NCBI GenBank assembly: GCA_964533275.1 | Contig: CAZHJK010000009.1 | Coordinates: 1-64,000, forward strand | DNA length: 64,000 nt | From: CAZHJK01 sp964533275 | Lineage (GTDB): Bacteria > Bacillota > Clostridia > Eubacteriales > Garciellaceae | Direction of reading: 5' to 3' | In this document: positions 54,626-63,764 of the stretch, piece by piece | Numbering within the stretch: position 1 is the first letter of the stretch | Layout of the letters: each line of letters begins with the position of its first letter | Made by a program: the position numbers and the translations under genes | The notes under the pieces: model-generated | Databases searched by the model: none | The model's input: only the letters and a program-made list of their open reading frames with translations | What the model was told of the DNA's origin: nothing

Positions 54626-55216
54626 TTATTTTTTTGATATGTAAATGTTATCCTTTATATAAAACCTCCAAAGCTTATCTTTATACTCCCCTGCATAGTC
54701 GATGTTTATCCTTTTTGCTGAAATTGTTTCATGCTTTTCTTTATTGTCTATAATATAAAGCTTATTATCTAAAATTAAATCACTGCCATTTAAAGTTTTA
54801 TCAATATTTAAAGCTTGGCATAGCTTGCCAGGTCCATTGGTAAGATCCTGAATTTTTTTACTTTTAATAATCCTGTTTTTCCTTAGGATATCTAAACCTT
54901 CTATAGGCTCAACCCCTCTTATTAACACTGCCTGGGGAATGCCTTCTTTCGCTGCAACTATATTTAGACAATAATACATACCATATATAATATATACATA
55001 TGCAATACCTGCCCTGCCAAACATAACTTCAGTTCTTGGTGTTCTGCGGTTATTATAAGAATGGGCTGCCTTATCCTCGGCACCCATATATGCTTCTGTT
55101 TCAACAATCTTTGTAACAATCTTTACCCCATCAATTTCCCTAACCAATAACTTGCCCAATAGCTCCTGTGCAAGAGTAATAGAATCTCTCTGAAAAAATG
55201 GTAATTCTAATCTCAC
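54626..55216 (-). CDS. DNA-3-methyladenine glycosylase (AAG/MPG family)
   Basis: A 196-residue base-excision repair enzyme that removes alkylated purines. Conserved segments are KIVETEAYMGAEDKAAHS, PRTEVMFGRAGIAYVYIIYG and NIVAAKEGIPQAVLIRGVEP; Glu in VETEAY is the catalytic residue. The length is normal. The start is GTG 55216, with AAGGAGG eight bases upstream. It is monocistronic. Confidence 0.95.
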   Translation of the reverse strand: MRLELPFFQRDSITLAQELLGKLLVREIDGVKIVTKIVETEAYMGAEDKAAHSYNNRRTPRTEVMFGRAGIAYVYIIYGMYYCLNIVAAKEGIPQAVLIRGVEPIEGLDILRKNRIIKSKKIQDLTNGPGKLCQALNIDKTLNGSDLILDNKLYIIDNKEKHETISAKRINIDYAGEYKDKLWRFYIKDNIYISKK

Positions 55217-55416
55217 CCAAGTAACCTCCTTCTATGCTTTGCTTATCCTATATTTTAACATATTTATATTTTTATATTATAGAAAACTTCTGTTTTTATA
55301 ATTATAATAACAGGGGTTGTAAATCAAAGTGTGTTCAGATAGGTGTTTATGTAGTGAGTTGTATAACATGTTATAATAGACTTAGTTTATATTTATAATG
55401 AAGGGAGTTTTCATCA

Positions 55417-56448
55417 ATGGAAAAAATACGTCTTGGAAGAACAAACCTAATGGTAAGTCGTACTAGTTTTGGAGCATTACCTATACAACGAATTTCCTTT
55501 GAAGCTGCTAAATATTTACTAAGAAAAGCTTACAATAATGGAATTAATTATTTTGATACAGCTCGTATGTATAGTGATAGTGAAGAAAAAATAGGATATG
55601 CACTATCTGATGTTAGGGAAAATATTATCATTTCAACTAAGAGTCATGCTAAAAGTGGAGAAGAATTATTAGAACATCTAGAAACAAGTCTTAAAAACCT
55701 TAAAACAGATTATGTGGATATATTACAATTACATAACCCACCCTTTTTACCAGTAGAAGGACATGAAAGCGGTCTTTATGAAGCGGCACTAAAGGCTAAA
55801 CGAATGGGAAAGGCTCGTTATATCGGAATTACTAATCATCAATTAAAACTAACAAAAGATGCTGTTACTTCAGGACTTTATGATACAGTACAATTCCCAT
55901 TATGCTCTATATCATCCCAAAAGGATTTAGAATTAATTCCGCTATGTAAGGATCATGATATTGGTCTTATTGCTATGAAGGGATTATCAGGAGGTCTTAT
56001 AACAAATGCTTCCTCCACCTTCACTTTTTTACGACAATATGAAAATTTAGTTCCTATTTGGGGTATACAAAGGGAATGGGAGTTAGATGAATTTATTTCT
56101 CTTGAAGCTAATCCTCCTAAATTAGATACTGAGATGTTAGAGATTATTGAAAAGGATCGCAGGGAGTTAGCTGGTAGCTTTTGCCGAAGCTGTGGTTATT
56201 GTATGCCATGCCCAGTAGGTATTCCAATTCCTACAGCTGCTAGGATATCCTATCTATTAGATCGTTCTTCTTATGAACCCTTTATGACTGATGAATGGAG
56301 AAAAAAAATGGATCTTGTAAATGATTGTATAGAATGTGGTCAGTGTAAAAGTAGATGTCCCTATGGATTAGATACCCCTAACCTTTTAAAGAAAATGCTA
56401 GAATCATATAATAACTTCTATACTAATTACCATAAAAAAAAGTCATAG
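55417..56448 (+). CDS. Aldo/keto reductase with C-terminal 4Fe-4S domain
   Basis: A 343-residue protein. The AKR barrel (1-230) shows FDTARMYSDSE, IISTKSH (Lys) and LQLHNP (His), the usual Asp-Tyr-Lys-His set. The C-terminal ~100 residues hold two ferredoxin-like sites (CRSCGYCMPCPVGIP and CIECGQCKSRCPYG). This fusion is common in anaerobes. Its substrate is unknown. It has a GAAGGGAG site before the ATG and is followed by the giant nucleotide-enzyme operon with its own promoter (TATAAT at 56518-56523). Confidence 0.92.
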   Translation: MEKIRLGRTNLMVSRTSFGALPIQRISFEAAKYLLRKAYNNGINYFDTARMYSDSEEKIGYALSDVRENIIISTKSHAKSGEELLEHLETSLKNLKTDYVDILQLHNPPFLPVEGHESGLYEAALKAKRMGKARYIGITNHQLKLTKDAVTSGLYDTVQFPLCSISSQKDLELIPLCKDHDIGLIAMKGLSGGLITNASSTFTFLRQYENLVPIWGIQREWELDEFISLEANPPKLDTEMLEIIEKDRRELAGSFCRSCGYCMPCPVGIPIPTAARISYLLDRSSYEPFMTDEWRKKMDLVNDCIECGQCKSRCPYGLDTPNLLKKMLESYNNFYTNYHKKKS

Positions 56449-56556
56449 TATTAAATGTATTAAATTTATTAACTAGTCATTAATAAAAAATTTTTTATTA
56501 AAGTTACCACCACAGGATATAATGTATATATCTTAGAAATTAAGGGGAGATTTAAA

Positions 56557-59500
56557 ATGATTAAACCTCAACAATTATATCATCTTATTTCAGAAGAACT
56601 TCTACAACCAAATTTTTTAAATTTATCCGGACTAACTACGGAATTTATAGTAAAGGAAATTAGAAATCCTGAGTTTTTAAAAGAAATTGAAAATATTATA
56701 AATAATAATGAATTTAGCTGTAAGGCTGTATATAATCTATGTAAACCTACTCTAGATAAATTATGGGGTGAATCATCTCCCCCTAATCCCCTTTACTATA
56801 TATATCAATATGCCCTTAGTTACTCCTTTCCCAATTCTGTTGTAATTAACTTAAATAATGAATGGAAAGGAGCATCCTTATTTTATCTGCAGGTTTTTAG
56901 AGCGATTTCCAAAACCCTCGATCATTTTAATGATAACTCAATGTCTAGCATCTATCCAATAAAATTTTTATCAGAAGAAGAAAGTAAACATTATAAAGTA
57001 TCCAGTGAATACTATCAATTCAAGAAATTATTTCATGATGAATACATATTGGAAATGATGAAGCTTAATCAGGCTGTGATGGGATATAATACATTAGATC
57101 ATATATCAGGAGTGCATCATTTAGCACTTTTTTTAGGAAAACAGCTTTATAATGCCGGTATGCCAATAGATTTAGGAAGAGTATCCGGCGCTGCTGCAGG
57201 ACATGATCTAGGTAAATATGGATGTAAGGAATCTGATGGAAATCGAGTTGCATATCTACATTACTATTATACTGATTTATGGTTTAAAAATCATGATATA
57301 ACCTACATAGGACATATAGCCCTAAATCACTCGGTATGGGATTTAGAGCTGGAGAATCTTTCTATAGAATCCTTAATATTAATATATTCAGACTTTAGGG
57401 TTAAAAACTTTCTTAATTCCGAGAACAAACTAGAAATGAAGTTCTTTTCACTCAAGGAATCCTTTGATGTAATTTTAAACAAACTAGACAATGTAGATAA
57501 TAAAAAGCAAAGGCGATATATTCGTGTTTATAATAAATTAAAGGACTTTGAGAATTTCATACGCCATATAGGGGTTGAAGTTGATCCAAATAAATTATCT
57601 ATATCTAAACTTAGAAAGCGAAACCAATACTACTCTTTAATGAGGGAAAATGATATAACTGAACACTTAAAATATCTTGCTATTAATCATAATATACATC
57701 TAATGCATCAATTTCGTGACGAAACCTCCCTTAGCGAGATATTGGAGATAATTCGCAGTGAAAATCATCCTAGATTTCTGCGTGAGTACCTTGATATCCT
57801 GCAGGAATACTCTACATACTTAACCCAAAACCAAAAAATTATAATGCTTAGATTCCTTTATGAAAAACTAACCCATCCAGAGGAAGATATTCGTAGGCAT
57901 AGCGCAGAGCTGATGGGTAATCTAATTGCCTTGTTTGATGAAGATTATCGTAAGGAGATCCCTGAAGGAATTTGCCTTCAAAAACCTAAGGTAAATAGCT
58001 TAAGTCTTTTAGATAAGTATCTTGAGCTTTTTATTAATCCCAGCTACCAAAGTATCCCCCTTCATCGTAAGTGGATTGGATATAGCACTAAGGTATTGAT
58101 TACATCTATATTTAAAAATTGTAGCTCTATTCAAAATGATGGCTTTAAAGAAATTATACTTAAATATTACAAGGAAAATAACAACTATAAGACCTATATT
58201 AATATATGCTTACTAGATATTGTAGGGCATATACCCCTAAAAAAGGATAAGGAATCCTTATCTCATATCTTTAAATATGTAGAGGGTAATTATAAAAGCA
58301 CCTTGCCCTCCCTTAGGGTTGCGGCATTAAAGGCATTTCAGCATCTTCTTATACATATAGAAAAGTATGAGTTTCTTATTGAAAGTTTAAATAGCCTTCT
58401 AACAGATGAATATATAGAAAACTCCCCAGCAGAGAATTATCTTAAACTTAAATTAATTAAATATCTAAACTGGGATGAGGAAATTATTAATAAATACACC
58501 GAATTATATATAAGGGATTTAAATGAAAATTCAAATATATATTTAAGTAATTTAAAAACTGCAACCAATTGGTTAACAAAAAAAGTCCAAGTAAAAATGC
58601 AGCTAGAACACTTCCTAGATCAGGGTAATAAAGATGGACTATATACTGCAATGCACTATTGTAATCTATTAAAGGTAAGTGCCATTGAAAGTGTAAGAAA
58701 TTCAGCGGGCAAGGCTTTAATAGCCCTATTACCCCACCTACCCATAGAACAAAGAAATGATATTGCAGTTGAGTTACTTCGTGCTCTTGAACTAGAAAGC
58801 TATCAATTCACAAAATTTATACCAACTTATCTAGGTCAAGTTATATTACATCTTCAGCCCTTTGAAATAGACGAGATTATTGAGGATATAGTATATAAAA
58901 TAAAACAAAGTAATAATCAGATAAAATCTTTGCTAATTAGAACTGTTGGTATAATCATTACCAGCTATCCTTACTATAAAAAAATTTTTTCAGAAAAAGA
59001 TATAGATCATAATAAAATAAATAAAAAACTTTTAGGTATTTTATTAAATGGATTAGCCCATGATGACTTACAAATAAGACAAATATCCTTCAGTGTATTG
59101 GGTAAGAGAGTCTTTGGAAGTAAAAAGTTAAGCCTAGAAGAAAAACATATTATTTTCCAAGCTATTGGTAAAAAAATTCTAACCTTACTGGTGGATACAG
59201 AGGAAAACAAACTATTGTTTTTAACAAATTCCTCGGGTCTTAATCATATATATAGATTTATTGCAGAATATAGCTTTAAATATGGACCGATTAATGTAAA
59301 GAGTCCAGAACGATTAGCACTGTTTACCGGTAGCTTTGACCCTTTCACATTAAGTCATAAAGAGATTTGTAAATCAATAAGGGACAAAGGGTTTGAGGTT
59401 TATCTAACAGTTGATGAGTTTTCATGGTCTAAGCGAACACAACCCCATTTAATACGAAAAAAAATAATAAATATGTCTATCGCAGATGAAATGGATATAT

Positions 59501-61449
59501 ATTTGTATCCTGAGAATTTTCCCCTTAATATTTCAAATGATGAAGATTTAAAAACCCTTAAGGAAAAATTAGGTAGTGATAAGGTTTATATTGTTGTGGG
59601 AAGTGATGTTATACTAAATGCCTCAGCCTATAAAGCGCCTATTACAAAACATTCTATACATCAATTCCCCCATGTAATATTTGAGCGAAGAGATAGTAAC
59701 AATACTGAAAAGGCAAACCTAGAAGAAGCCTTAAAATATATAAAAGGGGATGTAATACAGCTTAATATTCCACCCCAATATGAGGATATTAGTTCATCCC
59801 AAATTAGAAAAAACATAGATAGTGATATGGATATTTCAAATTTAATAGATCCCTTGGCTCATAAATATATACATGAAAATAGCTTATATCGTCGTGAACC
59901 CCAATATAAGTCTGTTATACAAAGTATCTCTGTTGATGTAAATGTTATTTCAGATCCAAGTAATAATTTATTAAATAGAATTATTCAAACATTCCATGGA
60001 GATTCTAAGAAAGCATATGGCAACATTAGAAGGATATTACAAAAACCCGAAGGAAAAATAGTCCTAATTAATGATATTGAAGATAGTGATAATCTATTAG
60101 CCTATGGTATTATACATTGGATACCCTCTGATCAGATTTATCAGGAATTTAATGATGTTCAAATCACTTCAGAGATTCGTGATAATTATAAGGGAAGAAT
60201 AATAAGTTTAGACGGATTTTTTATTAACTTTGATAGAGATAAATCTAGAATGTATCAAATTATTATAACTGAAACCCTAGCCTATTGCTTAAAAAATGAT
60301 TATGGATATGCTGTTTATCATAATAAACTTAATGTTGAGCCTAATGAAGAATTAATTAATATAATAAAAATTCAAGGGTTTATAGATATTTCGTCTAAAG
60401 ATAAAAACTCCATATTAGCAGTTGATATGTCTAATCCCTGTACCCTAAATCTAGACCTAGAGCCATTAATAAAGGAACCCTTTAAAACGAATTTAGCAGT
60501 AATGGAAGTGATCCGTAAAACAAGAACAAGACTCCAGATGGCATTAACCGATTTGTATCCAGGTAATTTAGTATTAGCATTTGACAGCGGTATGATTAAT
60601 GAAATTATCGCAAGAAAAATATGCCTAGAAAATAATGTTCCAACTTCACCCACAGAGCCTCGACAATTAGGACCATTAATGTGTGTTCCCTTTGGTAATA
60701 TTTTAAGTCATACAATAGTTCCTAATACTATAACCAAGTCATTGCATGTTGAAAAAATGTTTAATCCTGATATGAAGAGTTTTAAAATAGAGCAATATCC
60801 CTATTATCTTACCTTACCAAATCAGGTTAAAATGATTGGTTCCTTCAACAAGCCTGTTATATTAGTAGATGATCTATTGCATAAGGGATATAGAATCAAA
60901 GGCATAGATCCATTATTAAAAAAGCAAAATATAAATGTTCATAAAATAATTGTTGGTTTGTTATCTGGTAGGGGTAAAGAATTAATGGATATTCAAAAAC
61001 GAAAGGTAGATTGTGCGTACTTTGTTCCAAAGCTGAAGCTATGGTTTAATGAAAATCAGCTCTATCCCTTTATTGGAGGGGATACACTCTGGCGTGGAGT
61101 TTATCCCAAGAAAAATATACTTGCTTCAATAAATTTAATATTGCCCTACACCTCCCCACATTTTATTAAGGGTGTAACCAACCGTTCAATATATAATCTT
61201 TCTGAGGTTTGTATTATAAATGCTATGGAAATATTAGAAGTACTCGAGGATGAATATCAAAGGATTAATGAAAGAAAGCTAACCCTATCATTATTAAGTG
61301 ATGTATTGATTTTTCCTCGATACCCAGATGAAGGGGCAAATATGTCCTATGACTTTAGCATTAATCCTTCCAGCTACATTAGAAATGATTTAGAGCTTTT
61401 AAGAAAGCTAGAACATAGTATTATTACAGGGGATGAAAGGAGAAAATAA
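56557..61449 (+). CDS. 1,630-residue multidomain protein: HD, helical repeats, nucleotidyltransferase, GNAT-like and phosphoribosyltransferase-like
   Basis: The protein reads as several enzymes in a row. Residues of about 170-300 are an HD domain (HHLALFLGKQL, GHDLGKYGC, GHIALNHSV). About 400-860 are HEAT-like helical repeats. About 918-1095 match a NadD/cytidylyltransferase-type nucleotidyltransferase, with ALFTGSFDPFTLSHKEI and the C-terminal ISSSQIRKNI. About 1130-1290 resemble a GNAT fold. About 1350-1560 include PVILVDDLLHKGYRIKG (near 1433), like the PRPP loop of phosphoribosyltransferases. It is the first gene of a tight three-gene operon. Roles in NAD-like nucleotide synthesis, repair or salvage are inferred from the combination and not proven. 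Confidence 0.8.
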   Translation: MIKPQQLYHLISEELLQPNFLNLSGLTTEFIVKEIRNPEFLKEIENIINNNEFSCKAVYNLCKPTLDKLWGESSPPNPLYYIYQYALSYSFPNSVVINLNNEWKGASLFYLQVFRAISKTLDHFNDNSMSSIYPIKFLSEEESKHYKVSSEYYQFKKLFHDEYILEMMKLNQAVMGYNTLDHISGVHHLALFLGKQLYNAGMPIDLGRVSGAAAGHDLGKYGCKESDGNRVAYLHYYYTDLWFKNHDITYIGHIALNHSVWDLELENLSIESLILIYSDFRVKNFLNSENKLEMKFFSLKESFDVILNKLDNVDNKKQRRYIRVYNKLKDFENFIRHIGVEVDPNKLSISKLRKRNQYYSLMRENDITEHLKYLAINHNIHLMHQFRDETSLSEILEIIRSENHPRFLREYLDILQEYSTYLTQNQKIIMLRFLYEKLTHPEEDIRRHSAELMGNLIALFDEDYRKEIPEGICLQKPKVNSLSLLDKYLELFINPSYQSIPLHRKWIGYSTKVLITSIFKNCSSIQNDGFKEIILKYYKENNNYKTYINICLLDIVGHIPLKKDKESLSHIFKYVEGNYKSTLPSLRVAALKAFQHLLIHIEKYEFLIESLNSLLTDEYIENSPAENYLKLKLIKYLNWDEEIINKYTELYIRDLNENSNIYLSNLKTATNWLTKKVQVKMQLEHFLDQGNKDGLYTAMHYCNLLKVSAIESVRNSAGKALIALLPHLPIEQRNDIAVELLRALELESYQFTKFIPTYLGQVILHLQPFEIDEIIEDIVYKIKQSNNQIKSLLIRTVGIIITSYPYYKKIFSEKDIDHNKINKKLLGILLNGLAHDDLQIRQISFSVLGKRVFGSKKLSLEEKHIIFQAIGKKILTLLVDTEENKLLFLTNSSGLNHIYRFIAEYSFKYGPINVKSPERLALFTGSFDPFTLSHKEICKSIRDKGFEVYLTVDEFSWSKRTQPHLIRKKIINMSIADEMDIYLYPENFPLNISNDEDLKTLKEKLGSDKVYIVVGSDVILNASAYKAPITKHSIHQFPHVIFERRDSNNTEKANLEEALKYIKGDVIQLNIPPQYEDISSSQIRKNIDSDMDISNLIDPLAHKYIHENSLYRREPQYKSVIQSISVDVNVISDPSNNLLNRIIQTFHGDSKKAYGNIRRILQKPEGKIVLINDIEDSDNLLAYGIIHWIPSDQIYQEFNDVQITSEIRDNYKGRIISLDGFFINFDRDKSRMYQIIITETLAYCLKNDYGYAVYHNKLNVEPNEELINIIKIQGFIDISSKDKNSILAVDMSNPCTLNLDLEPLIKEPFKTNLAVMEVIRKTRTRLQMALTDLYPGNLVLAFDSGMINEIIARKICLENNVPTSPTEPRQLGPLMCVPFGNILSHTIVPNTITKSLHVEKMFNPDMKSFKIEQYPYYLTLPNQVKMIGSFNKPVILVDDLLHKGYRIKGIDPLLKKQNINVHKIIVGLLSGRGKELMDIQKRKVDCAYFVPKLKLWFNENQLYPFIGGDTLWRGVYPKKNILASINLILPYTSPHFIKGVTNRSIYNLSEVCIINAMEILEVLEDEYQRINERKLTLSLLSDVLIFPRYPDEGANMSYDFSINPSSYIRNDLELLRKLEHSIITGDERRK

Positions 61450-61450
61450 A

Positions 61451-62689
61451 ATGTATTTTTATAAATTAAATGGTAACACATTATTTTCATTGCATAACCA
61501 TGAAGGTTTATCTGCAATCACAGAGCAAGAAGCCTCTAGAGATAATGATGTAATATATTTTTTAAAAAAATTAGATCCACAAAAAAGCAGGAGAAGCTTT
61601 GCTCTCACCCATCCATCCTTAATTTATACTGATTTAGAAGGATTAAATCTACTATGCTTAAATACTAATAAATCCTATGATCTTCCTCAATGGTTATTAG
61701 AAAAAATACAACTATCTCAAGTAATAGCTATTAATACATCCTATACTGATTGGCAACAGGTATTAACCCAAAGATATCCATCAAAATGGCGAATTAATAT
61801 TGTTGGAATAGGTGATGTTGGAAGCACCCTGTTAATGGGGCTCAGGCTTTTAGGTGAAGAGAATATTAAGGAAATAGGTATCTATGATAGAGATATTAAT
61901 AAATTAAAGCGATGGGAATTTGAAGTCAATCAAATAAATAATATTGGTGTTAATCTCCCCCCTGTTAAAATTCTAAAGGAAGAAGAGGTCTTTGATTGCG
62001 ATCTCTTTGCCTTTTGTGTAACAGCTAGAGTTCCAGCTATCGGCGAAGAAAATGTGGATGTTAGAATGGTTCAATTAGAAGAGAATTCAAAAATAATTAA
62101 TATCTACGGCAAAATGGCAAGGGAAGCAAAATATAGAGGTATTTTTGCAGTAGTCTCAGATCCAGTAGACCTTTTATGTAAATCAGTTTATATATCTAGC
62201 AATCAAGATAGTAGCGGAAACTTTAACTATAAGGGTTTATATCCAGAACAAGTTAGAGGTTATGGCCTAGGCGTTATGAATGCAAGAGCAATGTATTATG
62301 CAAATAAATCAGATACTACAAAACATTTTCTTAATGAGGGAAGAGTTTTTGGACCCCATGGAGCAGATTTAGTAGTAGCGAATAGTATTAAAAATTATAA
62401 CGAAAAACTATCCATGGACCTAACAGAAAAAACCTGCACTGCAAATTTAGAACTTAGAAAAATAGGCTTTAAACCTTATATTGCACCGGCACTTTCTTCC
62501 GGAGCACTGTCATTAATCGCCACTATAACAGGACAATGGCATTATAGTGCCACATATATGGGAGGCGTTTATATGGGCTCTAAAAATCGCTTAACATCAT
62601 TAGGAACAGAGCTTGAAATGTTAGAGCTCCCTGACCCTTTATTTGCTAGATTAGAAAAAACCTATAATAAATTGAGGGAAATGCTATGA
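61451..62689 (+). CDS. Divergent lactate/malate dehydrogenase-like protein
   Basis: A 412-residue protein with an LDH/MDH-type NAD domain (NIVGIGDVGSTLLMGLRLLG, then IYDRDINKLKRWEFEV). LYPEQVRGYGLGVMNARAMY corresponds to the DS-ARF region, and GRVFGPHGADLVVANS to the catalytic His loop usually written GEHGDS. A ~110-residue N-terminal extension has no known match. The substrate loop lacks the usual VTAGxPRKPG, so the substrate is likely not lactate or malate. The start at ATG 61451 follows AAGGAG by eight bases, one base after the previous stop; it overlaps the next gene by 4 bp. Confidence 0.78.
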   Translation: MYFYKLNGNTLFSLHNHEGLSAITEQEASRDNDVIYFLKKLDPQKSRRSFALTHPSLIYTDLEGLNLLCLNTNKSYDLPQWLLEKIQLSQVIAINTSYTDWQQVLTQRYPSKWRINIVGIGDVGSTLLMGLRLLGEENIKEIGIYDRDINKLKRWEFEVNQINNIGVNLPPVKILKEEEVFDCDLFAFCVTARVPAIGEENVDVRMVQLEENSKIINIYGKMAREAKYRGIFAVVSDPVDLLCKSVYISSNQDSSGNFNYKGLYPEQVRGYGLGVMNARAMYYANKSDTTKHFLNEGRVFGPHGADLVVANSIKNYNEKLSMDLTEKTCTANLELRKIGFKPYIAPALSSGALSLIATITGQWHYSATYMGGVYMGSKNRLTSLGTELEMLELPDPLFARLEKTYNKLREML

Positions 62690-63729
62690 TTCATCTATTA
62701 ATGCCTGGAGACATTTCACAACAATTAGAAAAAATGGTTAATGCTGCTTTAAAGGATAAGAATTATATTGTTATTAAAAATCCTCAGGAAATGCCGGATT
62801 TAAGAAACAAAAAACTTCTATTTGCCATAGAGCTTAATTCTATTGGAATTAATATCCCACTTATGGAAATGATGTCTGAACTTACAAAGAGGGGTCAGGA
62901 TTCATTATTAGGATGTACAGCAGCACTACTCATTCATAGCAATTCTGACCTTTATAGTAAAAGTACTGCAGCTAACATAATTTTCTCAGCTAATCAGCTG
63001 GGTTGCAGCTTTATTGGTCATCCCTTAGTGGAAGCATTAGGGAATTTAAAAAATCTTAGGACCTGGCAAAAGACACTAGAACTTTCCCTAGAGGAAATAT
63101 CCCTAAAATTATCCCACAAGCTGGCTACTCGATTAATAGAGTTTAAGCCAATAAAATATAGAGACCCAAAACTCGCCTACTTACACTCCAGCTTTAGAAA
63201 AACATCTAACACCTTAATGCTATGGCAAATGGTAGAATGGGAATTAAATAATTATCATATTGAAGAGCTCTATATAGAAAATGGTTCAGTTTTTGATTGT
63301 TTTGGCTGTTCTTATAAAGCATGCTTAGAATATGGAAAAAACAGAAACTGCCGTTATGGTGGATTAATGACAGAAAAAATTATCCCCGTTATCGAAGCTT
63401 CTGATGTTTTAATATGGATTTGCCCAAATTATAATGACTCAATTTCATCTAATCTTATGGCAGTAATCAATCGACTTACCACCCTTTATAGACAAATAAG
63501 TTTTAATAATAAAATGATATTCGCAATAATAGTCTCAGGAAATTCCGGCAGTGATTCTATAGCAAAGCAGCTTATAGATGCACTTAATATTAATAAAGGG
63601 TTTATACTGCCTCCATATTTCTGTTTAATTGAAACTTCCAATGATGTAGGAAGCATTTTAAAGGTAGCTAATATTAAGGAAAAGGCAGGTTTATTTGCAA
63701 AGAATATTAATAATATTATATCTAACTAA
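62686..63729 (+). CDS. NAD(P)H-dependent FMN reductase/flavodoxin-like protein
   Basis: A 347-residue protein. The C-terminal part (about 165-345) has a flavodoxin fold: the cysteine segment CFGCSYKAC, and CPNYNDSISSNLMAVINRLTT, equivalent to the FMN loop and helix of NADPH-dependent FMN reductases. The N-terminal ~160 residues look like a Rossmann-type region (ELNSIGINIPLMEMM) with no clear family. The ATG overlaps the preceding stop (ATGA). It closes the operon and would supply or take electrons for the pathway. Confidence 0.75.
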   Translation: MIHLLMPGDISQQLEKMVNAALKDKNYIVIKNPQEMPDLRNKKLLFAIELNSIGINIPLMEMMSELTKRGQDSLLGCTAALLIHSNSDLYSKSTAANIIFSANQLGCSFIGHPLVEALGNLKNLRTWQKTLELSLEEISLKLSHKLATRLIEFKPIKYRDPKLAYLHSSFRKTSNTLMLWQMVEWELNNYHIEELYIENGSVFDCFGCSYKACLEYGKNRNCRYGGLMTEKIIPVIEASDVLIWICPNYNDSISSNLMAVINRLTTLYRQISFNNKMIFAIIVSGNSGSDSIAKQLIDALNINKGFILPPYFCLIETSNDVGSILKVANIKEKAGLFAKNINNIISN

Positions 63730-63730
63730 A

Positions 63731-63759
63731 AATAAAAAGGGACAAAATTAATCTGCCCC
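63731..63759 (-). terminator. Terminator of the peptidoglycan-binding gene
   Basis: GGGGCA/TGTCCC (one G-U) on the minus strand is followed by TTTTTATTTTT, near the stop at 63765. Confidence 0.6.
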
Positions 63760-63764
63760 ATTTT

